NCBI GenBank assembly: GCA_031119395.1
Contig: JAVHYA010000028.1
Location: forward strand, 1 to 56,116
DNA length: 56,116 bases
Origin: Pseudomonadota bacterium
Lineage (GTDB): Bacteria > Pseudomonadota > Gammaproteobacteria > Burkholderiales > Burkholderiaceae_C
Reading direction: 5' to 3'
Positions 1-8,196 of the stretch are shown piece after piece. The number at the start of each line of letters is the position of its first letter. Position 1 is the stretch's first letter. A model generated the notes under the pieces. That model was given only the letters and a program-made list of their open reading frames with translations. It was not told the origin of the DNA and ran no database searches. Made by a program: the position numbers and the translations under genes.

Positions 1-315
1 CGGCGCGGGAGCGCGCGACGGCGGCGCGGCCACGGGCACCGGCGGGGCGGCGACCGGCGCGGGCGTTGGGGCGGGAGCAGGTGCCGGTGCCGGCGTTGGG
101 GCGGGCGTCGCCACCGGTGCGGGCGCTGGCGCCGCGACGGGCGCCGGTGCCTCGGCCGGCTTGCCGCCGCCGAACCAGCTCGAAGGCGAGAACACGGAGC
201 GCGTGGCAGGCGCGTCGGCCGGGGGGGCCAGGGCAGGCGCGTCCGATGAAGGGGCCGGCGCGGATGGCGCAGGAGCCTCGGCCGGCGGCGCCTTTTTCTT
301 GAAGAAACTGAACAT
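1..315 (-). CDS. ftsY: FtsY, signal recognition particle receptor (N-terminal part, cut by the window edge)
   Basis: The minus strand is open from an ATG at 313-315 to the left edge, 105 codons with no stop. The product begins MFSFFKKK and continues as an Ala/Pro-rich linker with PAPAPAP-type repeats, interrupted once by a Ser-Phe-Ser-Pro-Trp-Phe island near residues 41-50. A short basic amphipathic start followed by a low-complexity acidic or Ala/Pro linker is typical of the FtsY A domain; the NG GTPase domain would lie outside the window. FtsY docks ribosome-SRP complexes at the membrane. The call also rests on neighbourhood: in Burkholderiales ftsY lies next to the M16 peptidase pair and rsmD. 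The G domain is not visible, so this stays a strong inference. Confidence 0.75.
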   Translation of the reverse strand, partial: MFSFFKKKAPPAEAPAPSAPAPSSDAPALAPPADAPATRSVFSPSSWFGGGKPAEAPAPVAAPAPAPVATPAPTPAPAPAPAPTPAPVAAPPVPVAAPPSRAPAP

Positions 316-327
316 TCGGGGGATTTC

Positions 328-333
328 TAGAAT
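328..333 (+). promoter_or_regulatory. Putative -10 box upstream of the M16 peptidase gene
   Basis: TAGAAT lies 12 nt before the ATG at 346, in the same CTAGAATC context seen before two tRNA genes in this window. No clear -35 is visible. It would start transcription within a few bases of the start codon. Confidence 0.4.
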
Positions 334-345
334 CCGATCCATTCT

Positions 346-1806
346 ATGGAACACCCCTCGCCACGCCGTTTCACGGCCGGCGTGGCGCTGCTGGCGGCCC
401 TGGGCGGGCCGTTCGCATCCGTCGCGCTTGCCCAGGGCCCGTCCCCCTTGCCGACGCCGGCCGCCCCGTCCTCCCTCCCCACCGCCTCCGTCAAGCCCGT
501 CCAGTACACGCTGGCCAACGGCATGACGCTGATCGTCCAGCCCGACCGGCGCGCCCCCACCGCGGTGCAGATGCTGTGGGTGCGCGTGGGGTCGGTCGAC
601 GAGGTCGACGGCACCTCGGGCGTGGCCCACGTGCTGGAGCACATGATGTTCAAGGGCACGTCCACCCTCAAGCCCGGCGAGTTCTCGCGCCGCGTGGCCG
701 CGCTGGGCGGGCGCGAGAACGCGTTCACCACCCGCGACTACACCGGCTACTACCAGCAGATCCCGGCCGAGAGGCTGGAGGACGTGATGAAGCTGGAGTC
801 CGACCGCTTCGCCCACAACCAGTGGCCCGACGACGAGTTCAAGCGCGAGCTCGAGGTGGTGAAGGAGGAGCGCCGCATGCGCACCGAGGACCAGCCGCGC
901 GCCCTCCTGGGCGAGCAGCAGAACGCGGCCGTCTTCATCGCCTCGCCCTACCACCGGCCGGTGGTGGGCTGGATGAGCGACCTCGACGCCATGACGCCGC
1001 AGGATGCGCGCGCCTTCTTCCAGCGCTGGTACGTGCCGGCCAACGCGGCCGTGGTGGTGGCCGGTGACGTGGACCCCGAGCGCGTGCGCGCCCTGGCCGA
1101 GAAATACTACGGCGCCATCCCCGCCCGCGCCGTGCCCGAGCGCAAGCCGCGCACCGAGCCGCCGCAGCGCGGCATCCGCCGCATCGAGTTCAAGGCCCCG
1201 GCCGAGCAGGCCTACGTGTCGCTGGCCTTCCGCGTGCCGCAGATGGAGCAGCTCGACAGCCCCACGGACGCCTGGGCGCTGGTCGTGCTGTCGGCGGTGC
1301 TCGACGGCTACACGGGCTCGCGCCTGGACCGCACGCTCACGCAGGGCCCGGGCCGCGTGGCCGACAGCGTCGGTGCGGGCTACGGCTTCGCCGGCCGCGG
1401 GCCGCAGCTGTTCCATCTGGTCGGTGTGCCGGCCGCCGGCCAGACCACCGAGACGGTCGAGGCGGCGCTGCGCGCCCAGGTCGCGCGCATCGCGAAGGAA
1501 GGCGTGGGCGCGGCCGAGCTCGCCCGCGTCAAGACGCAATGGGTGGCCAGCGAGACCTACAAGCGCGACTCGGTGATGGCCCAGGCGCGTGAGCTGGGCA
1601 GCAACTGGGTGCAGGGCCTGCCGCTCGATGCGAGCGAGCGCATCGTCAAGCACCTGCTCGCCGTCACCCCCGAACAGGTGCAGGCGGTGGCTGCCAGGTA
1701 CTTCGGCGACGACCAGCTCACCGTCGCCACGCTGCGGCCCCTGCCCATCGACCCGAATGCCCGGCGCGGCCGCGGCTTCGCCGCGCCGCAGGGAGAGATG
1801 CGATGA
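346..1806 (+). CDS. M16 family zinc metallopeptidase, catalytically competent subunit
   Basis: A 486-residue exported protein of the pitrilysin/processing-peptidase family. Residues about 8-30 form a signal peptide ending in VALAQ. The inverted zinc motif HVLEH is at residues 95-99, and the third ligand is a glutamate in VVKEERR near 174-175, so all metal and catalytic residues are present. Two M16 halves follow in the usual order. The length fits a single-chain M16B protease. Its stop overlaps the start of the next gene, which encodes a degenerate M16 partner, so the two products probably form a periplasmic heterodimer like other bacterial M16B pairs. Substrate unknown. No good Shine-Dalgarno precedes the ATG; a -10-like box lies only 12 nt upstream. 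Confidence 0.9.
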   Translation: MEHPSPRRFTAGVALLAALGGPFASVALAQGPSPLPTPAAPSSLPTASVKPVQYTLANGMTLIVQPDRRAPTAVQMLWVRVGSVDEVDGTSGVAHVLEHMMFKGTSTLKPGEFSRRVAALGGRENAFTTRDYTGYYQQIPAERLEDVMKLESDRFAHNQWPDDEFKRELEVVKEERRMRTEDQPRALLGEQQNAAVFIASPYHRPVVGWMSDLDAMTPQDARAFFQRWYVPANAAVVVAGDVDPERVRALAEKYYGAIPARAVPERKPRTEPPQRGIRRIEFKAPAEQAYVSLAFRVPQMEQLDSPTDAWALVVLSAVLDGYTGSRLDRTLTQGPGRVADSVGAGYGFAGRGPQLFHLVGVPAAGQTTETVEAALRAQVARIAKEGVGAAELARVKTQWVASETYKRDSVMAQARELGSNWVQGLPLDASERIVKHLLAVTPEQVQAVAARYFGDDQLTVATLRPLPIDPNARRGRGFAAPQGEMR

Positions 1807-3236
1807 GCCGCCCCATGCCTTCATTTGCTATGAAAAAGATAGCTCTCTCCGCACTACTGGCGGGCGCTACGGCCCTTTTCGGCTTGAATGCGCAGGCCGG
1901 CGTGCCGATCGAGCGCTGGCAGCTGCCCAACGGCGCGCAGGTCTACATGGCCGCCACCGACGCGCTGCCCATCGTCGACGTGCAGATCGACTTCGACGCC
2001 GGCAGCCGGCGCGATCCGCCCGCGCAGGCGGGCCTGGCCGGCGTGACGGCGGGCATGGTCGAGAAGGGCGTGCGCGCCGAGGGCTGCCCGCCCTCGGCCG
2101 CGCGCAAGGCCGGCGCCCCGGCGGAGGGTGAGGGCTGCCGCGTGCCCGCCCTGGACCAGAACCAACTGGGCGAGGCCTGGGCCGACCTGGGCGCGGAGTT
2201 CGACGTCGGGGCCAGCGCCGACCGCATGAGCTTCACCCTGCGCAGCTTGGCCGACCCGGCCCTGCTGGCCAAGGCCGTGGCGCTGGCCGCGCGCGAGATC
2301 GGCGAGCCCTCCTTCCCCGAGGACGTGTGGCGGCGCGAACGCGAGCGCCTGTCCGCCGCCATCCGCGAGAGCAACACCAAGCCGGGCCCGGTCGCCAGCC
2401 GCACCTTCGGCCGCGACGTGTACGGCGGCCACCCCTACGGCGACGACGCGACCGAAGCCACCCTGGCCGCCATCTCCACCGCCGACATGCGCGCGCGCTA
2501 CGCCCAGACCATCCTGCCCTGTCGGGCCAAGCTCACCGTGGTGGGCGCCGTCACGCGTGCGCAGGCCGACCGCATCGCCACCGACCTGCTGGCGCGCCTG
2601 CCGGCGACGAACGGCGCCTGCCCGGCGCTGCCGCCCGTGGCCGAGGTGCCGCCACTGGCGAAGGCCGTCACCGAGCGCATCCCCTTCGACTCGGCCCAGG
2701 CCCACGTGCTGATCGGCCAGCCCGGCTACGCGCGGCGCAGCCCCGACCACTTCGCGCTCACGCTGGGCAACTACATCCTGGGCGGCGGCGGCTTCGTCTC
2801 GCGCCTGACGGACGAGGTGCGCGAGAAGCGCGGCCTGGCCTACAGCGTCTACAGCGGCTTCTCGCCGGGGCTGCACGCGGGCGCTTTCCGCGTCGGCTTC
2901 CAGACCCGGCCCGACCAGGCCGACGAGGCGGTGAAGGTGGCGCGGGACGTGCTCGCCAGGTTCGTCGCCGAGGGGCCGACCGAGGCCGAGCTCCAGGCCG
3001 CGAAGGACAACCTCATCGGCGGCTTTCCGCTGCTCATGGACAGCAACCGCAAGCTGCTGGGCAACGTCGCCAACATCGCCTGGAACGACCTGCCGCTGGA
3101 CTACCTCGACACCTGGACGGCGAAGATGAACGCGGTGACCGTGGCCGACATCAAGGCCGCCTTCGCGCGCACGCTGCAGCCCGAGAAGATGGTGACGGTG
3201 GTGGTGGGCGGTGCCGATCCGGCGGCGAAAAAGTAA
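1803..3236 (+). CDS. M16 family peptidase-like protein, zinc motif lost (partner subunit)
   Basis: A 477-residue M16 homologue. The position of the HxxEH motif is occupied by GLAGVTAGM, so it cannot bind zinc as its neighbour does and is probably the non-catalytic subunit of a heterodimer. The C-terminal half keeps the family's glycine-rich loop (LGGGGFVSRL) and the RGLAYSVYS segment. Start at 1803 is chosen because GGGAGA at 1791-1796 is spaced 6 nt away and ATGA overlaps the upstream stop. A second ATG at 1830 would give a shorter, classical signal peptide starting MKKIALS. Most of the hydrophobic signal region is encoded by a copy of interspersed repeat A. A short insertion rich in Ala, Gly and Cys follows near residues 90-115. 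Confidence 0.85.
   Translation: MSRPMPSFAMKKIALSALLAGATALFGLNAQAGVPIERWQLPNGAQVYMAATDALPIVDVQIDFDAGSRRDPPAQAGLAGVTAGMVEKGVRAEGCPPSAARKAGAPAEGEGCRVPALDQNQLGEAWADLGAEFDVGASADRMSFTLRSLADPALLAKAVALAAREIGEPSFPEDVWRRERERLSAAIRESNTKPGPVASRTFGRDVYGGHPYGDDATEATLAAISTADMRARYAQTILPCRAKLTVVGAVTRAQADRIATDLLARLPATNGACPALPPVAEVPPLAKAVTERIPFDSAQAHVLIGQPGYARRSPDHFALTLGNYILGGGGFVSRLTDEVREKRGLAYSVYSGFSPGLHAGAFRVGFQTRPDQADEAVKVARDVLARFVAEGPTEAELQAAKDNLIGGFPLLMDSNRKLLGNVANIAWNDLPLDYLDTWTAKMNAVTVADIKAAFARTLQPEKMVTVVVGGADPAAKK
1825..1880 (-). repeat. Interspersed repeat family A, copy 1 (inside a coding region)
   Basis: Reverse orientation. Contains GCTATGAAAAAGATAGC, the GCTAT/ATAGC inverted arms, then GGCGGGCGCTACGGCCC, the complement of the family core. 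It lies wholly inside the degenerate M16 gene, supplies the ATG at 1830 and encodes the hydrophobic core of the signal peptide. Confidence 0.8.
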
Positions 3237-3262
3237 GCGTCGCCTCAGCAATTCGTCAGGAG

Positions 3263-3318
3263 AAACGGGCCTCCGGCGCCCGGCTGACGGGCGCGGGCAG
3301 CTATCGATTCGATAGCAA
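3263..3318 (+). repeat. Interspersed repeat family A, copy 2
   Basis: Forward copy: GGGCCTCCGGCGCCCGGC ... GCAGCTATCGATTCGATAGCAA. Sits in the 194-bp gap (3237-3430) between the M16 pair and rsmD; nothing else but a possible rsmD promoter is visible in that gap. Confidence 0.8.
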
Positions 3319-3430
3319 GGTGCCGGGCCGCTCGTCGCCGCCCACCGTGCGCCGCGTGGCGCGCCGCACGCCCCGGCCGGCCCTGGGCGCATCGAGGCTG
3401 GCGAAGCGCGCCGTCGCTTAAGCTCGCCGC

Positions 3431-4054
3431 ATGCCCCGTTCTTCCCCGCAGACCGCCGCCAGGAGCACCCGCCCGCACGAGGTGCGCATCATCGGCGGCC
3501 AGTGGCGCCGCACCCGCCTGGCCGTGGCCGACAAGCCCGGCCTGCGCCCCACGCCCGACCGCGTGCGCGAGACGCTGTTCAACTGGCTCGCCAGCCTGGC
3601 CGGCGCCACGGGCGGCGAGCTGCCGGGCTGGCATTGCATCGACGTCTTCGCCGGCACCGGCGCGCTCGGCTTCGAGGCCGCCTCGCGCGGCGCCGCCGTG
3701 GCCCTGCTGTGCGAGCAGGATCCGGCCCTGGTCGCGCAGATGAAGGCGACGCGCGAGAAGCTGCAGGCCGACGCCGTGCGCGTCGAGCGCGGCGACGGCG
3801 TGGCGCAGCTCGAGCGCGCGCCTGCCGGGCAGTGGCACGCCGTCTTCATCGATCCGCCCTTCGACCAGTCCGCCCTGTACGAGCGCAGCCTGCGTGCCGC
3901 CTCGCGTGCGCTGCGGGCCGGTGGCGTGGTGTACCTGGAGGCCGCACGCGCCTGGAGCGACCAGGAGCTGGCCCCCTTCGGCCTGGCGGTCTACCGCCAT
4001 CTGAAGGCCGGCGTGGTGCATGCGCACCTGCTGCGCGCCGCCGGCGGCGCCTGA
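3431..4054 (+). CDS. rsmD: 16S rRNA (guanine966-N2)-methyltransferase RsmD
   Basis: A 207-residue Rossmann-fold methyltransferase that uses S-adenosylmethionine to methylate G966 of 16S rRNA on the assembled small subunit. The motifs seen are the N-terminal [12 protein letters not shown], the [15 protein letters not shown] segment (about 39-53), SAM motif [14 protein letters not shown] (71-83) and the catalytic DPPF (141-144). Length is slightly above the family norm because of a Ser/Arg-rich N-terminus. A TAAGCT hexamer ends only 6 nt before the ATG and there is no Shine-Dalgarno, so a leaderless message is possible. coaD follows after about 90 nt, the usual rsmD-coaD pairing. Confidence 0.94.
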   Translation: MPRSSPQTAARSTRPHEVRIIGGQWRRTRLAVADKPGLRPTPDRVRETLFNWLASLAGATGGELPGWHCIDVFAGTGALGFEAASRGAAVALLCEQDPALVAQMKATREKLQADAVRVERGDGVAQLERAPAGQWHAVFIDPPFDQSALYERSLRAASRALRAGGVVYLEAARAWSDQELAPFGLAVYRHLKAGVVHAHLLRAAGGA

Positions 4055-4096
4055 GCGCCCGCGCAGCCGCGGGGCGCCCCCCCGCGAGGCGCCGTA

Positions 4097-4102
4097 CATA
4101 AT
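4097..4102 (+). promoter_or_regulatory. Putative -10 box for the coaD operon
   Basis: CATAAT about 40 nt before the coaD start, in the short gap after rsmD. A consensus AGGAGG ribosome binding site at 4132-4137 sits 5 nt from the coaD ATG. No obvious -35. Confidence 0.4.
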
Positions 4103-4142
4103 GCGCCCGACAACGAACCCCGGTCCCCAGCAGGAGGAACCC

Positions 4143-4646
4143 ATGACATCCAACGTGATCGCGGTCTATCCCGGCACCTTCGATCCCATGACGCTCGGTC
4201 ACGAGGACGTGGTGCGGCGCGCGACCCAGCTGTTTTCCAAGGTGATCGTGGCAGTGGCCGCGGGCCACCACAAGAAGGCGCTGTTCACGCTGCAGGAGCG
4301 CATCGACATGGCCCGCGAGGTCGCGCGGCCCTATGGCGAGGCGGTGACCGTCGAGAGCTTCTCGGGCCTGCTGCGCGACTTCGTGGTCGCACGCGGCGGC
4401 AAGGCCATGGTGCGCGGCCTGCGCGCCGTGACCGACTTCGACTACGAGTTCCAGCTCGCCGGCATGAACCGCACGCTCATGCCCGAGGTCGAGACGGTGT
4501 TCCTCACGCCCCAGGACAAGTACCAGTTCATCTCCAGCACCTTCGTGCGCGAGATCGCCGTGCTCGGCGGCGAGGTCGGCAAGTTCGTCTCGCCGCACGT
4601 CGAGCAGCGGCTCGCGGCCAAGGTGCGCAGCCTCGGGCGGGAGTGA
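4143..4646 (+). CDS. coaD: Phosphopantetheine adenylyltransferase CoaD
   Basis: 167 residues; transfers AMP from ATP to 4'-phosphopantetheine, the penultimate step of coenzyme A synthesis in the cytosol. The nucleotidyltransferase signature is complete: [12 protein letters not shown] near residues 9-20 with the TxGH-type histidine at 20, and the C-terminal ISSTFVRE segment. The ATG at 4143 is chosen over upstream in-frame ATGs because AGGAGG lies 5 nt before it and the protein then has the family length. Its TGA overlaps the GTG start of pxpB, which ties CoA synthesis to the oxoprolinase genes in one message. Confidence 0.96.
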   Translation: MTSNVIAVYPGTFDPMTLGHEDVVRRATQLFSKVIVAVAAGHHKKALFTLQERIDMAREVARPYGEAVTVESFSGLLRDFVVARGGKAMVRGLRAVTDFDYEFQLAGMNRTLMPEVETVFLTPQDKYQFISSTFVREIAVLGGEVGKFVSPHVEQRLAAKVRSLGRE

Positions 4647-5323
4647 GTTTGGCCGACCGCACGGCCGGTCCCGCACCACGCGTGCACGCCCTGGGTGATG
4701 CGGCGCTGCTCGTCGAGCTGCCGCCGCCCGCCACGCTCGCCGTCCAGCGCAGGGTCTGGGCGCTCGGGCAGGCCGCGCAGGCCTGGCCCGAGGTGGGCGA
4801 GGTGCTGCCGGGCATGAACAACCTCACGCTGCTCTTCGACCCCGAACGCATCGATGCCGGCGAGCTGGAGCTGCGCGTGCTGACGCTCTGGCCCGAGTTG
4901 CGCGACGCGGTCGACGGCGCGTCGCGCACCGTCGACATCCCGGTCGACTACGGCGGCGAGCACGGCCCCGACCTGCACGACGTGGCCCGCCACACCGGCC
5001 TGCCCGCCGACGAGGTGGTGCGCCGCCATGCCGCGGGCGACTACGTCGTGTACCTGCTGGGCTTCCTGCCCGGCTTCGCCTTCATGGGCGGGCTGGCGCC
5101 CGAACTGGCCACGCCGCGCCGCAGCGAGCCGCGCACCGCGGTGCCGGCGCGTTCGGTGGGCATCGGTGGCGCGCAGACGGGCATCTACCCGCTGGTGTCG
5201 CCCGGCGGCTGGCAGCTCATCGGCCGCACGCCGCTGGCGCTGTTCGACCCGCAGGCCGCCGAGCCCACCTTGCTGCGACCGGGCGACCGCGTGCGCTTCC
5301 GCGTGGAGAGCGTCGAGCTGTGA
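4643..5323 (+). CDS. pxpB: 5-oxoprolinase subunit PxpB (KipI family)
   Basis: 226 residues, GTG start overlapping the coaD stop (GTGA). The C-terminal core carries the KipI/PxpB hallmarks: the DIPVDYGG strand, [20 protein letters not shown], and a [13 protein letters not shown] segment before RPGDRVRF. With PxpC and PxpA it forms the ATP-dependent enzyme that opens 5-oxoproline (pyroglutamate) to glutamate. The next gene starts inside its stop codon, so stoichiometric synthesis of B and C by coupled translation is likely. Older annotations call this family allophanate hydrolase subunit 1 or a kinase inhibitor; the presence of pxpA and pcp in the same operon favours the oxoprolinase role. Confidence 0.93.
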   Translation: MSLADRTAGPAPRVHALGDAALLVELPPPATLAVQRRVWALGQAAQAWPEVGEVLPGMNNLTLLFDPERIDAGELELRVLTLWPELRDAVDGASRTVDIPVDYGGEHGPDLHDVARHTGLPADEVVRRHAAGDYVVYLLGFLPGFAFMGGLAPELATPRRSEPRTAVPARSVGIGGAQTGIYPLVSPGGWQLIGRTPLALFDPQAAEPTLLRPGDRVRFRVESVEL

Positions 5324-6354
5324 ACGGCTCCCTCCTCGTCCACAAGCCCGGCATGCTGGCCTCGGTCCAGGACCTGGGACGCGAGGGCCTGCGCCAGCTC
5401 GGCATCTGCCCCGGCGGCGCGCTCGACGCGCTGGCCCTGCGCCTGGCCAACCGGCTGGTCGGCAACCCCGAGGGCGCGGCGGGGCTCGAGCTCACGATGG
5501 GCAATGCCGAATTGCGCTTCGAGTCCGACACCCGCATCGCCTACCTGGGCAGCGACTTCGACGCGCGCCTGGACGAGCAGCCGCTGCACCCCGGCTGGAG
5601 CGTGCCCGTGCGTGCGGGCCAGCGGCTGCGCTTCGCAGGCGCCAACCGCACGGCAGGCGCGGCCGGCCTGCGCACCTGGCTCGCCGTGTCCGGCGGCATC
5701 GACGTGCCGCCCATGATGGGCTCGCGCAGCACCGACCTGAAGGCCGGCTTCGGCGGCCACGAAGGGCGGGCGCTCCAGAAGGGCGACCGGCTGCCCCTGG
5801 GCCGCTCGCTGCTGAGCGAAGCGCAGCGCGCGCGCCGCGCCTTCGGCCTGCGCGGCCCCGACCCGTGCCGTGACGAAGGCGCCGATGCGCCGGTGGCACC
5901 GGCGCGCGACGACGGCGCAACCGTGCTGCGCGTGATGGCCGGCCCCGAATCCCACCAGTTCACCGAGGCTTCGCGCGCCGCCTTCCACGCCGCCGCCTGG
6001 CGCATCACGCCGCAGAGCAACCGCATGGGCAGCCGCCTCGACGGGCCGGCGCTGCAGCGCGAGGCGGCGGGCGACATGCTCTCGGCCGGTGTCGTGCCCG
6101 GCACGGTGCAGGTCCCGCCCTCGGGCCAGCCCATCATCCTCATGGGCGACGCCCAGACCACGGGCGGCTACCCGCGCATCGCGGTCGTCATCCGCGCCGA
6201 CCTGTGGAAGCTCGCGCAGGCGCCGCTGGGCGGCCTGCTGCGGCTGGTCGAGGTCGATGCCGCTGCCGCGCTGGCCGCCTGGCAGGCACAGAAGCGCTAC
6301 CTCGCGTCGGTGGACCAGGGGCTGGCGGCGATGGGGTGGCCGTCGCAGAATTGA
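5320..6354 (+). CDS. pxpC: 5-oxoprolinase subunit PxpC (biotin-dependent carboxyltransferase-like family)
   Basis: 344 residues, GTG start overlapping the pxpB stop. The family pattern is clear: VHKPGMLASVQDLGREG at the N-terminus, GGALDALALRLANRLVGN, the SGGIDVP motif near residue 125, and QSNRMGSRLDGPAL with GDAQTTGGYPRIA in the second half. It acts with PxpB as a complex; AHS2/KipA-type folds of this kind are shared with urea amidolyase. A 55-nt gap separates it from pxpA. Confidence 0.93.
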   Translation: MNGSLLVHKPGMLASVQDLGREGLRQLGICPGGALDALALRLANRLVGNPEGAAGLELTMGNAELRFESDTRIAYLGSDFDARLDEQPLHPGWSVPVRAGQRLRFAGANRTAGAAGLRTWLAVSGGIDVPPMMGSRSTDLKAGFGGHEGRALQKGDRLPLGRSLLSEAQRARRAFGLRGPDPCRDEGADAPVAPARDDGATVLRVMAGPESHQFTEASRAAFHAAAWRITPQSNRMGSRLDGPALQREAAGDMLSAGVVPGTVQVPPSGQPIILMGDAQTTGGYPRIAVVIRADLWKLAQAPLGGLLRLVEVDAAAALAAWQAQKRYLASVDQGLAAMGWPSQN

Positions 6355-6409
6355 CCGCCGGACAAGCGTCCGGCTGTCCGGTCCCGTTCTCCCTTCCTGA
6401 ACCATCCCC

Positions 6410-7150
6410 ATGCAAATCGACCTCAACGCCGACCTCGGCGAAGGCGCCGGCAACGACGAGGCGCTGCTCGCGCTCGTGAGCTCGGCCAACATCGCCTGCG
6501 GCTGGCACGCCGGCGATGCGAAGACCATGCGCCAGTGCGTGCGCTGGGCCATCGACAACGGCGTGGCCATCGGCGCCCACCCCAGCTTTCCCGACCGGGA
6601 GAACTTCGGCCGCAGCGCCATGCAGCTGCCGCCGGACGAGATCGTGGCCAACATGCTCTACCAGATCGGCGCGCTGGCCGCGATCGTGAAGGCCGAGGGC
6701 GGCACGCTGGTCCACGTGAAGCCGCACGGCATGCTCTACAACCAGGCCGTGAAGGAACCCGAGCTGGCCGCGGCGCTGTGCGAGGCGGTGCGCAAGTTCG
6801 ACCCGTCGCTCAAGTTCTTCGGCCTGGCCGGCAGCGGCATGATCGAGGCCGCACGCCGCGCCGGCCTGACGCCGGTGGAGGAGGTCTTCGCCGACCGCGG
6901 CTACATGCCCGACGGCAGCCTGGTGCCCCGCAGCCAGCCCGGCGCGCTGATCGAGGACGAGGAGGCCTCGCTCGCGCAGACGCTGTCTCTGGTGCGCAAC
7001 CACCAGGTCACCGCCATCGACGGCAGCACGGTGGCCGTGAACGCCCAGAGCGTGTGCCTGCACGGCGACGGCGCGCATGCGCTGGCCTTCGCCAGACGCA
7101 TCCGAGAGCGTCTCACGGCCGAGGGCATCGCGATCACGCCGCTGGCATGA
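6410..7150 (+). CDS. pxpA: 5-oxoprolinase subunit PxpA (LamB/YcsF family)
   Basis: 246 residues. The opening [12 protein letters not shown] is the signature of the YcsF/PxpA family, followed by [12 protein letters not shown] (putative metal/active-site loop), [15 protein letters not shown] and [11 protein letters not shown]. PxpA supplies the hydrolytic half of pyroglutamate opening. Start is the only ATG fitting the conserved N-terminus. The last codons overlap pcp by ATGA. Gene order here is B-C-A-pcp, with the peptide-derived source of pyroglutamate encoded last. Confidence 0.95.
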   Translation: MQIDLNADLGEGAGNDEALLALVSSANIACGWHAGDAKTMRQCVRWAIDNGVAIGAHPSFPDRENFGRSAMQLPPDEIVANMLYQIGALAAIVKAEGGTLVHVKPHGMLYNQAVKEPELAAALCEAVRKFDPSLKFFGLAGSGMIEAARRAGLTPVEEVFADRGYMPDGSLVPRSQPGALIEDEEASLAQTLSLVRNHQVTAIDGSTVAVNAQSVCLHGDGAHALAFARRIRERLTAEGIAITPLA

Positions 7151-7803
7151 CCTCGCCCCGCGTGCTGCTCACCGGCTTCGAGCCCTTCGGCGGCGAGGCG
7201 ATCAACCCCTCGTGGGAGGCGGTGCGCGCGCTCGACGGCTGGCGCACGGGCGGCGCGACGGTGCATGCGCGCCGCATCGCCTGCGTGTTCGGCCAGGCCC
7301 TGCGCGAGCTCGATGCCGCCATCGACGAACTGCAGCCCGCGCTGGTGATCGCCGTCGGCCAGGCGGGCGGGCGGGCCGAGGTGACGCCCGAGCGCGTCGC
7401 CATCAACGTCGACGACGGCCGCATCTGCGACAACGCCGGCTGCCAGCCGATCGACGAGCCGGTGGTGGCCGGTGCGCCGGCGGCGTACTTCTCGACGCTG
7501 CCCATCAAGGCCATCGTGCGCGAGCTGCGCGCGGCAGGCGTGCCGGCCTCGGTGTCCAACAGTGCCGGCACCTTCGTGTGCAACCACCTGTTCTTCGGGC
7601 TCATGCACCGGCTGGCCACGCGCACACCGGCAGGGCTGCGGGGCGGCTTCATCCACATCCCCTTCCTGCCCGAGCAGGCGGCGCGCTGGCCGGGCCAGCC
7701 CGGCATGGCGCTTGCGGCCGTGGTCGACGCGCTGCGCATCGCGGTGAGCACCTCGCTGGCGGTGCACCAGGACCTGCGCGAGACCGGCGGCGCGCTGCAC
7801 TGA
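7147..7803 (+). CDS. pcp: Pyroglutamyl-peptidase I (peptidase C15)
   Basis: 218 residues; a cytosolic cysteine peptidase that removes N-terminal pyroglutamate from peptides. The family signature [12 protein letters not shown] is at residues 11-22. The catalytic triad is visible: Glu82 in [11 protein letters not shown], Cys145 in [13 protein letters not shown] and His170 in [12 protein letters not shown]. It begins inside the pxpA stop (ATGA), so it is the last gene of the coaD-pxpBCA-pcp run. Functionally it releases the 5-oxoproline that PxpABC then converts to glutamate, giving a complete scavenging route for pyroglutamyl peptides. Confidence 0.95.
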   Translation: MTSPRVLLTGFEPFGGEAINPSWEAVRALDGWRTGGATVHARRIACVFGQALRELDAAIDELQPALVIAVGQAGGRAEVTPERVAINVDDGRICDNAGCQPIDEPVVAGAPAAYFSTLPIKAIVRELRAAGVPASVSNSAGTFVCNHLFFGLMHRLATRTPAGLRGGFIHIPFLPEQAARWPGQPGMALAAVVDALRIAVSTSLAVHQDLRETGGALH

Positions 7804-7906
7804 ACCGGCGGCGCACGCCGAGGCCGTCGACGTGACGGATGCCCTTGCCTGCCTGCGCGGTCGCTCTTACAAGCGGGCGATCAAAAGAAGTTCAGGGAGT
7901 TGCTTC

Positions 7907-8131
7907 ATGGAACTGCGCGACATCGCAGTCACCGTGCGCGAGCTGGCGCACGGCGGGTACGGGTGGGTGCTGCTCGAAGGCACCGGGGAGGACGGAACCT
8001 TCATCTCCTATGCACGGCTGCAGGTCTGCGAACGGGCATACGACAGCTATTCGTCGGCGCTGGCGGCCGGCATCGGCGCGCTGCGCAGCCTGGGCTCGCC
8101 GGAGCGGGGACCGCGCAAGCGCCTGGCATGA
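7907..8131 (+). CDS. Small protein of unknown function (74 residues)
   Basis: Starts MELRDIAVTVRELAHGG and is rich in aromatic and Gly residues in the middle (GYGWVLLEGTGEDG). The start at 7907 is preferred over an upstream in-frame ATG at 7832 because AGGGAG at 7894-7899 lies 7 nt away. Codon use is like the neighbours (strong third-position G/C), and the beta-strand-like pattern suggests a small folded domain, not a spurious frame. No signal peptide, cysteine pair or DNA-binding motif is visible. It stands alone between the pcp operon and a convergent hydrolase; the function is not recognised. Confidence 0.65.
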   Translation: MELRDIAVTVRELAHGGYGWVLLEGTGEDGTFISYARLQVCERAYDSYSSALAAGIGALRSLGSPERGPRKRLA

Positions 8132-8140
8132 GCCTGGGCC

Positions 8141-8196
8141 GGATCGGGCCGCACTGCCCGCCCGGCGGGCGCAAGCAGCTATGGATTCGATGGCAG
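8141..8196 (+). repeat. Interspersed repeat family A, copy 3 (overlaps a C-terminus)
   Basis: Forward copy: GGGCCGCACTGCCCGCCCGG then GCAAGCAGCTATGGATTCGATGGCA. The right arm has drifted (GATGGC instead of GATAGC). It supplies the last five codons and the stop of the convergent alpha/beta hydrolase gene. Confidence 0.75.

Noticed and set aside
7832-7906. Longer start for the 74-residue protein
   Set aside because: The ATG at 7907 has the better-placed Shine-Dalgarno and the upstream residues show no family-like pattern.
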